This document shows, piece after piece, positions 33,597-33,611 of a stretch of DNA of 33,611 nt. The notes beneath the pieces were generated by a model. The model saw only the letters and a program-made list of their open reading frames with translations. It made no database searches and was not told the DNA's origin. How positions within the stretch are numbered: the first letter of the stretch is position 1; the number at the start of each line of letters is the position of its first letter. The position numbers were made by a program, and so were the translations under genes. Origin of the DNA: Bacteroidaceae bacterium (GTDB taxonomy: Bacteria; Bacteroidota; Bacteroidia; Bacteroidales; Bacteroidaceae); contig JAFQBB010000009.1 in NCBI GenBank assembly GCA_017416805.1, forward strand, positions 1 to 33,611, read 5' to 3'.

Positions 33597-33611
33597 CAGA
33601 TAAATTATAAC
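33597..33611 (+). repeat. Start of a further E2-like segment at the window edge
   Basis: CAGATAAATTATAAC matches the middle of E2 copies 2 and 3 exactly and is cut by the window end. It is short, so the call is tentative. Confidence 0.5.

Overview
This window looks like chromosomal DNA of a Bacteroidales bacterium, most likely Bacteroides or a close relative. Several promoters fit the Bacteroides pattern (TTTG, 19-20 bp, then TANNTTTG) in front of a tRNA gene, prfB, tig, guaB and a candidate RNA gene. Clear Shine-Dalgarno sites are scarce. The gene families also fit: BACON and carboxypeptidase-regulatory-like lipoproteins, a THUMP-like methyltransferase and a C-terminal processing protease beside parE and coaD. 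No plasmid, phage, rRNA or CRISPR genes were seen.

Layout. 1-2.0 kb (minus strand): ribF and a HAD phosphatase. 2.0-2.2 kb: a CAT-anticodon tRNA with its own promoter and terminator. 2.4-6.2 kb: a THUMP-like methyltransferase, a Na+/Ca2+ antiporter and a GNAT-like protein. 6.3-10.6 kb: parE, coaD and an S41 protease. 10.9-13.1 kb: prfB, a 46-residue membrane protein, a CYTH protein and a convergent VanZ-family gene. 13.5-15.7 kb: a sodium-dependent NSS transporter and a membrane-anchored helix-hairpin-helix protein. 16.3-17.8 kb (minus strand): an MlaF/MlaE-type lipid ABC transporter. 17.9-25.0 kb: lptB, tig, clpP, clpX and recQ. 25.5-27.0 kb: guaB. 27.0-27.45 kb: a gene-free stretch with promoter, nested hairpins and terminator, read here as a structured RNA. 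27.5-33.2 kb: a secreted and lipoprotein cluster of unknown job, with three carboxypeptidase-regulatory-like lipoproteins, an LPP20-like lipoprotein, a membrane partner and a transglutaminase-like protein.

Most genes are housekeeping: flavin cofactors, CoA, translation termination, proteostasis (tig-clpP-clpX), purine synthesis and envelope lipid transport. The less ordinary content lies in the intergenic DNA and in the 27-33 kb cluster. Two families of short palindromic interspersed elements are present. Family E1 has 18-bp terminal inverted repeats and a 2-bp direct repeat at every insertion; one copy sits in the guaB leader and another supplies the stop codon of the HAD gene. Family E2 is a long hairpin with TGTGTCA-type ends, and it also occurs at both ends of the window. 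A third sequence is nested symmetrically in both arms of one E1 copy.

Other unexplained structure includes two 22-bp-period repeat arrays, a 138-bp inverted repeat upstream of tig, a clpP -7 element inside a long hairpin, and a DUF1566 domain whose tyrosine/asparagine-rich 3' end resembles the variable region of a diversity-generating retroelement.
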